From NCBI RefSeq assembly GCF_000715075.1, contig NC_134089.1, positions 70,414,697-70,478,696 of the forward strand: DNA of 64,000 bases, read 5' to 3'. A program made the position numbers and the translations under genes. Of the stretch, positions 42,012 through 52,606 are shown in pieces (position 1 is the stretch's first letter; each line of letters opens with the position of its first letter). The DNA is from Nicotiana tabacum (Eukaryota > Streptophyta > Magnoliopsida > Solanales > Solanaceae). The notes under the pieces are model-generated. The model was not told the origin of the DNA, searched no databases, and saw only the letters and a list, made by a program, of their open reading frames with translations.

Positions 42012-42473
42012 TCAGTTGTCATTTAGTCTTCGCTCCAACCACTTAAATCGTTCTTCCATTTGTTCTTTTTCTTCTTCTAACTCTTTCACTCTCGCCTTCA
42101 CCTCCGCAAGTTCCCGTTTATATTTTTTGTTGCGTTCCTTGTGTGCTTCACAATTCCATTCAGCTCTCCATTTTTTATCTTCCACCTCCTTTAGTTTCTC
42201 CCTCATATCTGTAATAATTCTATCTGCCTCCTTTTGTATTCTATGCTGGTATAACAACATATTATGAAATTCCTGTAATCTATCCCTGTAGCTTTCCTGA
42301 TAACATGGTTCCTCAGCCCATTCATCAAATTCACAAGTAGGTTCGTCGGGTTGCTTGTACAACTTGTTCATACAGCACCAATACCGGCGTCCAACGTTAG
42401 CACCTTCCCACCCACAATCCATCATGCATGGTTTTCCACATAAGCAAATTGGTGGACGACCAGGTTGAGCCAT
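42012..42473 (-). CDS. GRF-type zinc-finger protein with C-terminal coiled coil, carried by the MULE
   Basis: Intact 153-codon frame starting MAQPGRPPICLCGKPCMMDC. Residues 10-50 match the GRF zinc finger: CLCG..C, then GRRYWCC, then a Cys followed by FDEW (CEFDEW). The rest (residues ~65-150) is Glu/Lys/Arg-rich with heptad spacing (VKELEEEKEQMEERFKWLER), i.e. a coiled coil. GRF fingers bind single-stranded nucleic acid in some repair and topoisomerase proteins. Here the function is unknown. A TATA-like CTATAAATAA lies on the minus strand at about 42569-42578, roughly 95 bp upstream. It is the only gene of the MULE with no visible disruption. Confidence 0.78.
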   Translation of the reverse strand: MAQPGRPPICLCGKPCMMDCGWEGANVGRRYWCCMNKLYKQPDEPTCEFDEWAEEPCYQESYRDRLQEFHNMLLYQHRIQKEADRIITDMREKLKEVEDKKWRAEWNCEAHKERNKKYKRELAEVKARVKELEEEKEQMEERFKWLERRLNDN

Positions 42474-42579
42474 TTGTGAACTATTTGCTTATAATAAAAA
42501 CCTTACTTACTTTTAATGAAATATTTCTTGGGGGAAATTTTTAGCACACAAAATAACTACAATGACCCCATTATTTATA

Positions 42580-42835
42580 GGCTAAACAATACACATATAA
42601 CGCCATATCTAATGGCGTTATATTAGATAGCGCCATATCTAATGGCGCTATATCATGATGTTGACGAGACGACTTTATGTCAGCCGGTCACACATATCTA
42701 ATGGCGCCATATCATGATGTTGACGAGACGACTTTATGTCAGCCGGTCACACATATCTAATGGCGCCATATCATGATGTTTTCAGCTTTTTCAGTTCGAC
42801 AAGACAAGACACACATAGCGCCATATGTATAATTT
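42580..42835. repeat. Internal GCGCC..GGCGC palindrome array of the MULE
   Basis: Contains ATAACGCCATATCTAATGGCG, ATAGCGCCATATCTAATGGCG and two further copies embedded in a ~63-bp direct repeat (CATGATGTTGACGAGACGAC, then TTTATGTCAGCCGGTCACAC). The dyads resemble those in the terminal inverted repeats. It lies just upstream of the GRF gene, between it and the end of the transposase gene. Confidence 0.85.
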
Positions 42836-43015
42836 GTGTATTAAATATCGTGATAGCGACAAGACAACACACATAATAAATATACCGATAATTATATTAA
42901 ATTATTATTTAAATAGGTAAAAAGGGAAAGTACAAATCATAATTAACAAACAAGAAAATATTATTTCATAAATACTTAAATCGTATACATAACAACTAAT
43001 TATTACAACATGAAC

Positions 43016-45910
43016 TCATGGGTAGTTAGGTACAATAGAAGAACACCCGCCCTGAGCTTGATTATTGTTGCCACCCAAAGGACATTTTCTACGGTCGTGG
43101 CCTGTTTGCGAGCATATACCACATTTGCGTGCATATACGATATCACTAACATCCATTTGGTTCCGTATACGCGTTCTCTTCTGCACCTGTCTTTTACGCA
43201 AATAGGACTTGTTACACACCATTTTAAATGGTTCTGGGGGCCAGTAATGCTCAGAACCCACTGGTTGCAGCTGACCACTATATGTGTTTACGTATTTGGA
43301 AACACTATATTGTTGATCAATATAGTTGGTCTCCGCATAACCAACACGTTGAAAACACTTGATGGCATGTGAACAAGGCATGTGGTAGATTGACCATTTC
43401 CCACATGAGCATAACCTTGTGGATTCATTTACAGTATGTACATTATTACCCCGATTATTATGGATAGCGGTGCGAACTTCAAAAATACCTCGTTCGTTAT
43501 CATATTGCAAAAAGGAATGCCAATGTGCTCGCCGTCTGTATTTCTCTAATCTCTTCATAGGCACTGGCATAAATTCAACACCCCTTTCCATCAATTCCGT
43601 TGCAGCTGCAGACCATTGTACAAACCTCTCCGCCATCTGCTTGAACGACATACGCACCATGGCTGTGACGGGCAATCCTCTTGCCGACTTTAATAACCTG
43701 TTGAAGGATTCTGACACGTTTGTAGTAAGAATTCCCCAGCGTCTGCCACCATCTGCATGCAACGTCCACTTTTCAGGATCATGTCGCATTAACCAACGAT
43801 ATGCTGCATCGTCTTCTTGCCTGATAGAATCCATATGCCTCCGGAATTTATGTTGTTGGTGGTCTGTTGCTGCCATCCACATCAAATCATGTAGATCTTT
43901 TTTGGGATGTGCCTTCTTGAAATTGGCCTTAAAGTGCCTCACACAGTAACGGTGGTATGCATAAGGTTCTTGCCAGGCAGGAAGGTTCTCCACAGAACTT
44001 AATATACCCCCGTGCCGATCAGATATTAGACAAATACCTGAACGATGTTTGACAACGTGCTCTTTCAAGTGGTTCAAAAACATTGTCCACGTCTCTGTGC
44101 TTTCATTTGCACAAATAGCAAAGGCTAGAGGAAATATCTGTCCATTTGCATCCACAGCCACGGCTATCAATAGCTTGATATCGTACTTTCCATAGACATG
44201 AGTTCCGTCTATGGATATTACGGGCCGGCAATACGGAAAACCATCAATTGCTGGCTTAAACGCCTAAAACACGTAATTGAATATATATTCTGGTTTACCC
44301 AGACTCCGCTCAAGCTTCCATTCAATAACTGTTCCGGGGTTAAAGTGCTGCAGTGCAGCCATGTAGCTAGGCAGATCTGCAAATGACTTATCCCAGTTAC
44401 CATAGACTATTTCAAACGCTCTTTTGCGCCCAAGATATGCCTTTCTTTTAGTAATTGTGTGGCCATATTCCTGGTAGACTGCTGTAATGCACTCTTTGAT
44501 TTTATACCTTATGGACGCTTCGATGTGCGGAATAAGTACAAGAGATATCAAGTCAATATCCAAGTTGAAGTGATTCCCGTTGAAAGTGTCCATTTCGCAT
44601 GTGTGGGTGGGAATGTATTTACCCACTTTCCACATACCTGTTTTCTTCTTCGACGCACGCAACATCCAATTACATGGCCAAAACTACCTGCGGCAAATAG
44701 CCTTGTATACCGTCGGACTTGACTCCGATACCTGAATCTCACGACACTCTTTAATATTGTGCATTTTACAAGCCCTGCTTACGCGTGCTTTATTAGGAAA
44801 AAGCATCCCCTTTGCAAGCACCGTTAGTCTAGACTCATCCCACATTGCTGTCCGGATTTCATCAAAATCCCGTGTGAGAGCTTCCACATCCGGCACGGCT
44901 AGAAAGTTATCAATATAAGGAATCTCCCTTGAATGAAACGACACTTCAGACTCGTTCACTTTTCGTCTATGGGGGGCTCTCTTCAAATCCGGTCCTTCCT
45001 CCTCGTCCTCTTCATCACCATCCTCACGAGCAAATGGTGTCTCGTCTCCCGATTCATCGGCATTGTTATCGTAATCGCTGTTCTCTTCCTCACTCTGTTC
45101 ATCTGCCAGATCCTGATGTAATACGTCGTTTCGGGCAATTGAGTGAGTACGGGTAGTTCAACTTGCTCGTTTTCACTGCACATTTCAACAAAAATATAAG
45201 CTGCTAAATTAATAAATGCTTTATATATGGCTGTAGCTTTTCACTTACAAGTTGTAATGTGATGACATTCCATGATGGACGTTTTCAGTTAGGTGATGAC
45301 TACCGGATGGGTCACTTGTAAAATTCATATCCGGCCGGTACCCCCTATTAAATAAATGAGCGTTAAAATTTATTCAATACGCAAAAATATACATATTAAC
45401 ACAAATGAAAATTGAAGTTTACCACTCTTCTTGTGAATTATGGAAAGCAGGGTATAAATTATTTTCTCGCTGCTCATTCGCCGACGGTGATAAATTTAAA
45501 TCAAGAAAAATTCTTTCATCTGGAACATGTCCGGCAAAAACTGATCCAGAATAACCACCCGATGACTGGGGGTTATCTCTACTACGCACAACCTCATTTT
45601 TTGGAACGTCTTCGACCTTCACGTATATCTCCAACATTGTGATTACAAGAAATTCCCGGCATTCATCCGGAGTCCTCAAGAAATCACTCAAAGTGTCATC
45701 ATCGTCGATGTTAAACTCTGAGTAAAAAGCAACCCCTTGCGGCGTAACGGAATACGGATATCTTCCGGTTACTTTGAGTATCACTGAACGTTTTCTCACA
45801 CTCATTTTTTTGCATAACAACGATATCAATGTTTCGTACTCAATTGAAAGTGGCAATTTAACATTACACTTAGCAGGTAAACTGTAGCCCACAGAGTTAT
45901 TCTCCATCAC
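43016..45910 (-). pseudogene. MURA-type MULE transposase (two nonsense codons)
   Basis: Read on the minus strand. Exon 1 starts at 45910 (MMENNSVGYSLPAKCNVKLP) and ends near 45419 at EEW with donor TG|GTAAAC. A short second exon (YRPDMNFTSDPSGSHH) lies near 45250-45340. The main part begins with an acidic stretch (DEQSEEENSDYD), after a probable frameshift near 45130. Then come the MULE N-terminal domain (MLFPNKARVSRACKMHNIKE, RASKKKTGMWKV), the DDE transposase core (VISIDGTHVYGKYDIKLL, then GICLISDRHGGILSSVENLP), a SWIM zinc finger (CSCGKWSIYHMPCSHAIKC) and a CCHC knuckle (CGICSQTGHDRRKC). TAG codons at 44684 (after AICRR) and 44261 (NYVF*AFKPAIDG, Trp in relatives) disable it. The transposase cuts the element at its inverted repeats. 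Confidence 0.88.
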
Positions 45911-46047
45911 AACCTCACCCCCCCCAATATAATGATACTCTTATTCTACGTTCTTCAGACATAATGAAAAAATGCTGGAGAATTTAACAACAATAGAAAC
46001 CAACAAGAGTTAAAAAAAATTGAATGAAGTTGGGGCGATTCTACGAT

Positions 46048-46058
46048 GTTTATATAGA
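46048..46058 (-). promoter_or_regulatory. TATA box of the MULE transposase gene
   Basis: The minus strand reads TCTATATAAACAT about 140-150 bp upstream of the exon 1 ATG (45910), between the right terminal inverted repeat and the gene. Its position fits the element's own promoter; function is inferred. Confidence 0.55.
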
Positions 46059-46159
46059 AAATGGCTAGCCGGGTAAATTTTTTTTTTTTGTATATAGCGC
46101 CACAAAAAGTGGCTTTATACACATTTAAATTATTGAACCCAGACATTATTGGTGGGGTC

Positions 46160-46353
46160 AGGGTATAAGACATATAACGCCACTATTAATGGCGCTATGT
46201 AAATTTGTCAGTATAACGCCACTAATAGTGGCGCTATACAGTAACGGTACAGTTAACGTTACTGTATAGCGTTATATATACTTTGATAACTTTTTTTTTT
46301 ATACTTATTTGAGTATTTTTAGTAAAAATTAACAATATTTTGGTTCCGCACTC
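46160..46353 (-). repeat. Right terminal inverted repeat of the MULE
   Basis: Its reverse complement begins GAGTGCGGAACCAAAATATTG and follows the left repeat to TTATACCC. It lacks one of the palindrome arms present on the left. One further dyad (ATAGCGCCACAAAAAGTGGC) lies just inside at 46093. Confidence 0.9.
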
Positions 46354-46364
46354 GCGCGGAAGTG
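46354..46364. repeat. MULE target-site duplication (right copy)
   Basis: GCGCGGAAGTG, identical to 15387-15397. Confidence 0.88.
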
Positions 46365-46900
46365 GTATGACAGCATTCTTGGATCCTTCCTAACTATTCG
46401 GGAATGGTAGTCGTCATGGATGGCCTCCCTATTATTCCATCACCACTTCTGTTCATAACATTGAAACAGAGACGGAAAGACTGTGTACTTTATTATTATA
46501 CCACATATTATCATTGTGAGACTTTGAGATTACGCACTGAGGTTATAAGGTAAATGAGACTTGACTGGATGTAAAATTCCTAAACATGTTCTAAGTAACT
46601 TATTCTTCTTCCATGCTTTAATAAGTTAACTGTCTCCTTGATTTAATTCTCATGTATTTTTTTTATTCTTTTCACTTTGTATGTGGGGATAAATTAAATT
46701 ATTTATTTGATTTACTTTCATGTACTTAATTTCTGTTTAACTCATGCCCCACCATGAGTCGCTTGCCTATGACATATATTGAGTATCCCATACTTAGACA
46801 TCGTGTTTGTTTACCCTAAAAATTGGATAACAATTAAACTTATAATGTGATTTTAAGAATATGTGATTTCACCTAATACCAATGGATAAATATAAAGATA
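46365..46900. other. Unassigned AT-rich DNA right of the MULE
   Basis: No coding region or recognised element. It was contiguous with 15386 before the MULE insertion. It begins GTATGACAGCATTCTTGG, a near copy of a phrase 90 bp left of the MULE. Confidence 0.5.
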
Positions 46901-47785
46901 AATAATGGGAATTGACAATAAAATAAAGCAAACCGGCTATGCAACGTAATTAACCTCTCGAGCTTGTATGCCCTCGAACAGATTAATGCCAGGATAGTAA
47001 AGGATATAACAAGTTGATGAACAAAAATGTAAGCTAGGAAATGTTATATTGCTTTGATATTCGTGAATGTAAGGTGACTACAAATGATGGGGACTCCTCA
47101 TTATATAGTAGAGGAATCCTAATTATGATATAACTCTAATTACAGAAGTAAATCCCATGATTAGCCCAAACGACCACCCTTGATTTGATCTGTTCCAGGA
47201 GCCTAGATCTTCGACCGGTTACAGATATCTCTCCTTTCCGTTATTGTGCTTCATTCAAAGTCGGTCATATATGGTTTCAATCGTTATTGGCCTCGATCTC
47301 GACGAGTACCTCGATTCTCGAGCTTGATACTTTATCTTCGTGCTCTAACCTGATCTCGATTAAATGGCAAAATCGGGCAAGCCCTATTCTAACCGTATAC
47401 AGATAGTTCCCTCGTTTCTTAGAGTGTAATGAGAAGAAACGAACTGAGCCTTCGATTTTATACTTCGACCAGTTATGATGTCACCCTTGTGACGTAACCG
47501 ATAGAAGCGACTAAAGCGTCGCGTCGGTACAGTTCCCAAGATCATTAATAAGCGTCAGTTGATGGTCGGCTACTAGTGCCTTTGAAACATCACCGTGAAT
47601 CCTTGAATAGGTCTTCTTCTCACTTCTTTAAACTTTACTTTGAATTTATCTTGCACTAATCTTTAAAATCTTTCTAAGTTTTACAAGTCTTTATGCGATT
47701 CTTCAAAGTTCTTCACATCTAATTAAGCCCATCCATTCTTGCACAGTTTCTAGGCCTTGTTACTAACCTTTAAGATTATTTGACA
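46900..47785 (-). repeat. Probable Tat-lineage LTR (edges not resolved)
   Basis: On the minus strand CTACTATATAATGAGGAG (about 47098-47115) looks like a TATA region. It is preceded by several hundred bp rich in CTCGAGATCG/TCGACCTCG phrases of the kind seen in LTRs of Solanaceae Tat elements. It lies on the 3' side of Tat pol D, as its 3' LTR should. I could not find a clean TG..CA pair, and no Tat coding sequence connects it to 50028, so a deletion may have occurred. Confidence 0.45.
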
Positions 47786-50027
47786 TCAAATGGGACAGGG
47801 TACCGCCCTACCCATAAGTCTGTAGTAAAACTCTAACACAATGACTCATAGACTCGGCTGCACTCCAAATGAGGTGGAGTTTTACCGATCCTTCGCTGAA
47901 TGTCAATCTCATCTACTATGAGGGCTCGTCAATCTGATTATCTATACCTGCAGGCATGAATAGAGCGTCCCCAACAAAAAGATGTCAGTACGAATAATGT
48001 ACTGAGTATGTAAGGCAGAACTGAAACATAACAATAAACCAACATTGATTAAAGCCATATTATGAATCAACATGAATCTCTAAAGTGCCATGAATCTCTA
48101 AAGTGCCACCGTATATGCATACTTATTATACTCATATATATATACAATGCTTCTCTTTGAGACTATTATCCATATCGTATGATGCATGACTGCCCAACTG
48201 ATCAGTGGTAATTGCCCGACCGGCCTTCACACGGTGGTAAATGTATGACTGCCCAACCGGTGGTCACTGCCCGACCGGCCATAGCCCGGTGGTAAATGCA
48301 TGTCTGCCCAACCGGCCGTAGCCCGGTGGTAAATGCATGTCTACCCAACCGGCCGTATCACGATGGTAATGAAGATGCATGACTGCCCAACCGGCCGTAG
48401 CACAGTGGTAAATGAATATGTATGACTGCCCAACCGGCTGTAGCACAGTGGTAAATATGTAACTACCCACTGTTCGCAACCATTTAATGATAATCAATAT
48501 TTTCTATCTCCATTTTTTTCTTCATGCATGACACAAGATATGTGCCCTTAATTTAATCAAGGTTAAAAATCAGCTAAGGCTTTCCTTATAGCTAAACTGC
48601 TCCAGAACAAAAGGTTTCAGTGGTTCCTTAAAGGAATAAATATTGTTGCCTGAAGAAGGAATAGCATCTGTGATGCTAAAGGCAATCTGGACACTTAACT
48701 CTTAAAATTAAAGCATGCTGATAAGGAAGAAAAAACGCACAAGCAACAGTTTGTATGCGAGTTTTTTTTTTCGACTGAAACGGTAATCTACCAAGACAAG
48801 ATTAAGCTTTTACTGACACAAGTAATATTTCAATATACAACTGCAAGTATGTATTGTATAGAGAAACATGTTTTGCAAAAGGAAAAATAAATTACTATAT
48901 TATAAATATTAACATCTTTATCAAATACCTCAATAAGAAACTAGATACATACTTAGACATGCTTGAATATTACTTTACGGGAATGAATAACATAGACATC
49001 CTTAACTGCTAAGAGTAGAATCACTTATGAAATAACATTACGTTTACGTATCGTTACTTGGATAATGCCAAAAGAAGGAAGAATTAGCCTTAACATACCT
49101 GAGTCGATTCTCTTGAGAAAGATTGCACCGAACACCCTTAAAAATACAAAATTTCATGTTGCTTTTAATTGTTGAAGATCTTTGTTGCTTATGAGACGTT
49201 AATGAGTAAGTGATGAGTGATCAAAGAGAACTACAAATACCAGATCCAACTTGAACGACCAAAATTCTTAATTTTAGAAAATATCTATTGGATAAAGTGG
49301 AGAAATTAGAAATGGTATAAAAAGAAAGAAAAAAGGTTTCCATGTAGGTACAATGAACTAAGAATGTATGTTTATTTTAAACTAGGACAAGAACGACAAA
49401 CATTGCTCACTTAATAAGGCTTACTTTAGCCATCAAATAATTCTTAAAATGCCACGTAACAATACAAGTAAGGAGTCACTAACTTGGCTTTCAGTTGCTG
49501 CCACGTCTTTGGCTTTATCCAAAAGCCTTAATTATTCACCCACCAATTCTTAATTAACTAGTTAATCTTTCATTAATTAATTACTCGTATAATTAAGAAT
49601 TGTCTCAAATTATTTAAACAATTACTCGGTTTTAGCACACTTTATATAACTTACTATCATGGTCATGTGATATCATATAAAATTAATACATACACTATTA
49701 TTTCCTTAAAACATCCATGTAAAAATACATATATTTTTTCAACTTTAATTTTCCTAATCTCATATAAAAAGTAAAAATTCTCGTACGCTTAATTATTAAA
49801 TGGTAAAAAGATAACCTTCTTTTCTTGTGACAAAAAATAATTTTTATCTTTATAATAAAGAAAATCTCATAAACTTTCTCATATTTTGTGTATAATTAAA
49901 AGTAGTAATATTAATAACTACATAAAATCATATTTTTTTAAAATTATTTTACAAAAATATTTCACTCAAAATACCATATCAAATGTATATAATGATGTCA
50001 ATATTGTTAAACCCACGGGATGTAACA
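47786..50027 (-). repeat. Gypsy LTR (possibly 5'-truncated or deleted) inserted in Tat pol D
   Basis: The right edge is clear: GGGATGTAACA (to 50027) abuts the Tat integrase frame. The left part matches the order in LTR B: GGGACAGGGTACC, then CGTCCCCAACAAAAAGATG with CAGTACGAATAATGTACTGAGTATGTAAGG, and GCCTTAACATACCTGAG near 49088. Left of about 47790 the match fades, so the start (a TGTCACGACC-type end) is lost or unrecognised. No gene is visible. The only dense structure is the minisatellite at 48185-48480. Confidence 0.7.
48185..48480 (+). repeat. Minisatellite in the LTR at 47.8-50.0 kb
   Basis: About seven copies of a 40-55-bp unit with the core GACTGCCCAACCGGCCGTAG, then CACGGTGGTAAATG. 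Copies differ in small indels (GAAGATGCAT, GAATATGTAT). In the related LTR B and in the solo LTR the same place holds only a single unit-like phrase (CAGCTGATCAGGTGGTGGTG). The open frame here is a repeat artefact. Confidence 0.85.
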
Positions 50028-50660
50028 GTATCGAAACCTGACGCTGGGTTCCCCGACCTCGACCGGGATCAAGGCTTCGGCGCCATATCCTAAGGAGAAC
50101 GATGTTGCCCCCGTACTAGATTTTGACGTTGTTCGATAAGCCCAAAGGACTTCGAGAAAAACTTCTCTCCATTTTCTCTTGGCGCCGTTCAATCTTTTCT
50201 TTAGATTCTAAATGATGGTCTTGTTTGTTGATTCAGCCTGTCTGTTCGCACTAGGATGATATGGTGTCGATAATATCCTCTTTATTTTGTGATTCTCGAG
50301 GAACTTTGTTATTTTGCTGCGGATAAATTATTTTCCATTGTCGCATACTATCTCGGCAGGTATCCCGAATCGGCATTTGATGTGATCCCAGATGAATTCT
50401 ATAACTTCTTTTTCTCTGTCTTTCTCGAAAGCATGTGCTTCAACCCACTTAGAGAAATAGTCAGTCATAAATAAAATAAATATAGCTTTACATGGGGCTG
50501 ATGGCAGAGGACCGACGATATCCATTCCCCATTTCATAAACGGCCATGGGGATAGGACTAAATGAATTTGCTCCCCGGGCTGGTGGATCATTGGTGCATG
50601 TCTTTGGCATTTGTTGCATTTTCGAACAAACTCCTTAGTATCTTTTTCCATATTGTCCCA
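50028..50660 (-). pseudogene. Tat-lineage integrase (element D), interrupted
   Basis: The minus strand reads EFVRKCNKCQRHAPMIHQPG (end of the zinc-binding region), WPFMKWGMDIVGPLPSAPCK (first catalytic Asp), FGIPAEIVCDNGK (second Asp), then after a frame break KRKWREVFLEVLWAYRTTSK and AEALIPVEVGEPSVRF. The frame is cut at GTATCG/50027 by the adjacent LTR. The C-terminal domain is absent from the window. Non-functional. Confidence 0.85.
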
Positions 50661-51790
50661 ATATTACCCTGCTCTGATGACTTTGTGAACTAGTGATTCA
50701 ACACCGAAATGGTTTCCGCAAGTACTCTCGTGAATTTATCGTAGGACATAGTTGGTGTCTCCCGGACCCAAACATATTGCCAACAACCCATCGAACATCC
50801 TTATTTACAATGTTCCATCTTCGTCTAATGTGAATCGTGCAGCTTTTGTTTGCAGAGTCCTCGATTCCTTAGGGTCTGACGGAAGCTTCCCATTCTTTAG
50901 ATAACCGATATATTTGTTCATCAAATCCCAAGTTAGGCTTGTGGAGTTTATTTCGACATGGCCTTATTCGATTACCGTCTTTGAAAGTTGTACGACATTC
51001 CCCGAGTTAATTTCGTCGTCTTCGATTGATGACCCCAAATTTGCAAGGGTGTCGACCTTACTGTTCTACTCTCGAGGTACATGCTCTAGGGTCCATTCTT
51101 TAAATCGGTGTAGGATTACCTGCAGTTTGTCAAAGTATCTCTACATTCAATCTTCTCGAGCCTCGAAGGTCTTGTTGACTTGGTTAACTACGAGTAGGGA
51201 ATCACACTTGGCCTCAATGACCTCTGCTCCCAAACTTTTATCCAGCTCGAGACCTACAATCATAGCTCATACTCGGCCTCATTGTTAGTCAACTTAGGGG
51301 TTTTGATAGATTGTCTAATTGTATTGCTTGTGGGTAGCCTCAAAACGATGCCTAAACCAGACCCCTCACCTTTGAAGCTCCATCTGTGAAAAGGGTCCAC
51401 ATCCCCGAAGACGTACCCATTTTTAACAAAAGTTCCTTTTCGACCTCGGCTACGAGGGCTAACGCGAAGTCTGCCAAGATTTGAGACTTGATGGTCGTTT
51501 GGGGTTGATACTCAATATCATACCCACTTATTTCGACAGTACATTTGGCTAGTCATCCCTAAAAGTTCGGGCTTGTGCAAGATGTTGCAAAGAAGGTAAG
51601 TGGTTACAACACAAATTGGGTGACATTTAAATTTTGATTTCAATTTCCTAAAGGCGCTTATTAGAGAAAGCGCTAATTTTTCTAAGTATGGGTACCGGGT
51701 CTCGGCTTCTCCTAGAGTTCGGCTAACGTAGTAAATAGGAAATTGCGTACCTTGCTCTTCTCGAACTAGGACACCACTTACCGCAACTTC
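50661..51790 (-). pseudogene. Tat-lineage RNase H region (element D), heavily decayed
   Basis: In shifting frames the minus strand reads QFPIYYVSRTLGEAETRYPY (about 51650-51710), part of the RT-linked RNase H, and WTLFTDGASKV (about 51370-51410) with NNEAEYE (about 51270), the start of the second, Tat-specific RNase H. Numerous stops are present. It lies between RT and integrase of the same element. Confidence 0.78.
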
Positions 51791-52606
51791 CTATACTCCC
51801 AAATATAAGTAGAGTTGTTCGTCCGCTTTCGGAGTGTGAAGCAATGGTGTGCTCAAAAGATAACGCTTTAATTCTTCCAATGCCTGTTGGCATTCCGTGG
51901 TCCAAGTGAAATCGTTCTTCTTTTTTAGCAGTGAGAAGAACCTGTGACTTCGATCTGAAGACCTCGAGATGAACCGGCCTAAAGCGTCTATCCGCCCTGT
52001 TAATCTTTGTACTGCCTTAACAATGTCCACGACCGTGATGTCTTCGATTGCCTTGATTTTATTAGGGTTGATCTCGATTCCACGATTTGACACTATAAAG
52101 TCGACGAACTTGCTCGAACCGACCCCGAATGCACATTTCCTGGGGTTGAGCTTCATGTTGTATTTTCTCAATATGTTGAAGGTTTCCTGTAAATGTGTTA
52201 AATGGTCCTCAGCGTGCAGGGACTTAACTAGCATTTCATCAATATAAACCTCCATTGATTTACCTATTTGTTCTTCGAACATTCAGTTTACTAAGCGTTG
52301 GTAAGTAGTACCATTATTTTTTAATCCAAACGGCATTATATTATAGCAATAAGTACCATACTTAGTAATAAATGAAGTCTTTTGCTGATCCTCCGGGCTC
52401 ATTTATATTTGGTTGTACCCGGAGTAGGCATCGATAAAGCTGAGGATCTTATGGCTGGTCATGGCATAGATCATGCGATCGATATTCGGCAAATAAAAAA
52501 GTCTTTAGGGCATGCATGTTTAAGTTTTTGTTGTCCACGCACATTCTAAGTTTATTCCCCTTCCAGGGAACTACGATTACATTTGCTAACAATTCGGGAT
52601 ATTTTA
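51791..52606 (-). pseudogene. Tat-lineage reverse transcriptase (element D), cut by element B
   Basis: The minus strand begins at the breakpoint with IKYPELLANVIVVPWKGNKL and RMCVDNKNLNMHAL, then TKYGTYCYNIMPFGLKN (about 52340-52390). The catalytic box appears as EVYIDEMLVKSL (about 52210-52250), with the second Asp of YIDD replaced by Glu. KYNMKLNPRKCAFGVGSSKF follows. Several stops and frame changes are present. Left of the breakpoint lies RT; the N-terminal part, protease and gag must be beyond element B, outside the window. Confidence 0.85.

Larger units (their letters stand above)
15398..46353. mobile_element. Mutator-like DNA transposon carrying PMD, GRF-zinc-finger and MURA genes
   Basis: The element is bounded by ~200-bp terminal inverted repeats (GCGGAACCAAAATATTG.. 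near both ends) and an 11-bp direct duplication. It contains a split PMD gene on the plus strand, plus a GRF-type zinc-finger gene and a MULE transposase on the minus strand. Its length is 30,956 bp, of which 22,025 bp are an inserted Ogre/Tat element and its duplication, so the native MULE was about 8.9 kb. PMD genes in Mutator-type elements are known in plants. The transposase copy has at least two nonsense codons, so movement now would need a transposase from another copy. Confidence 0.9.

Noticed and set aside
42001..42267. Ser/Phe-rich plus-strand frame
   Set aside because: Shadow of the GRF-coiled-coil gene.
43419..43949. 176-codon plus-strand frame
   Set aside because: Shadow of the MULE transposase, which on the minus strand has DDE, SWIM and CCHC motifs.
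48264..48497. Open frame on the minus strand in the LTR minisatellite
   Set aside because: Repeat artefact with no recognisable domain.
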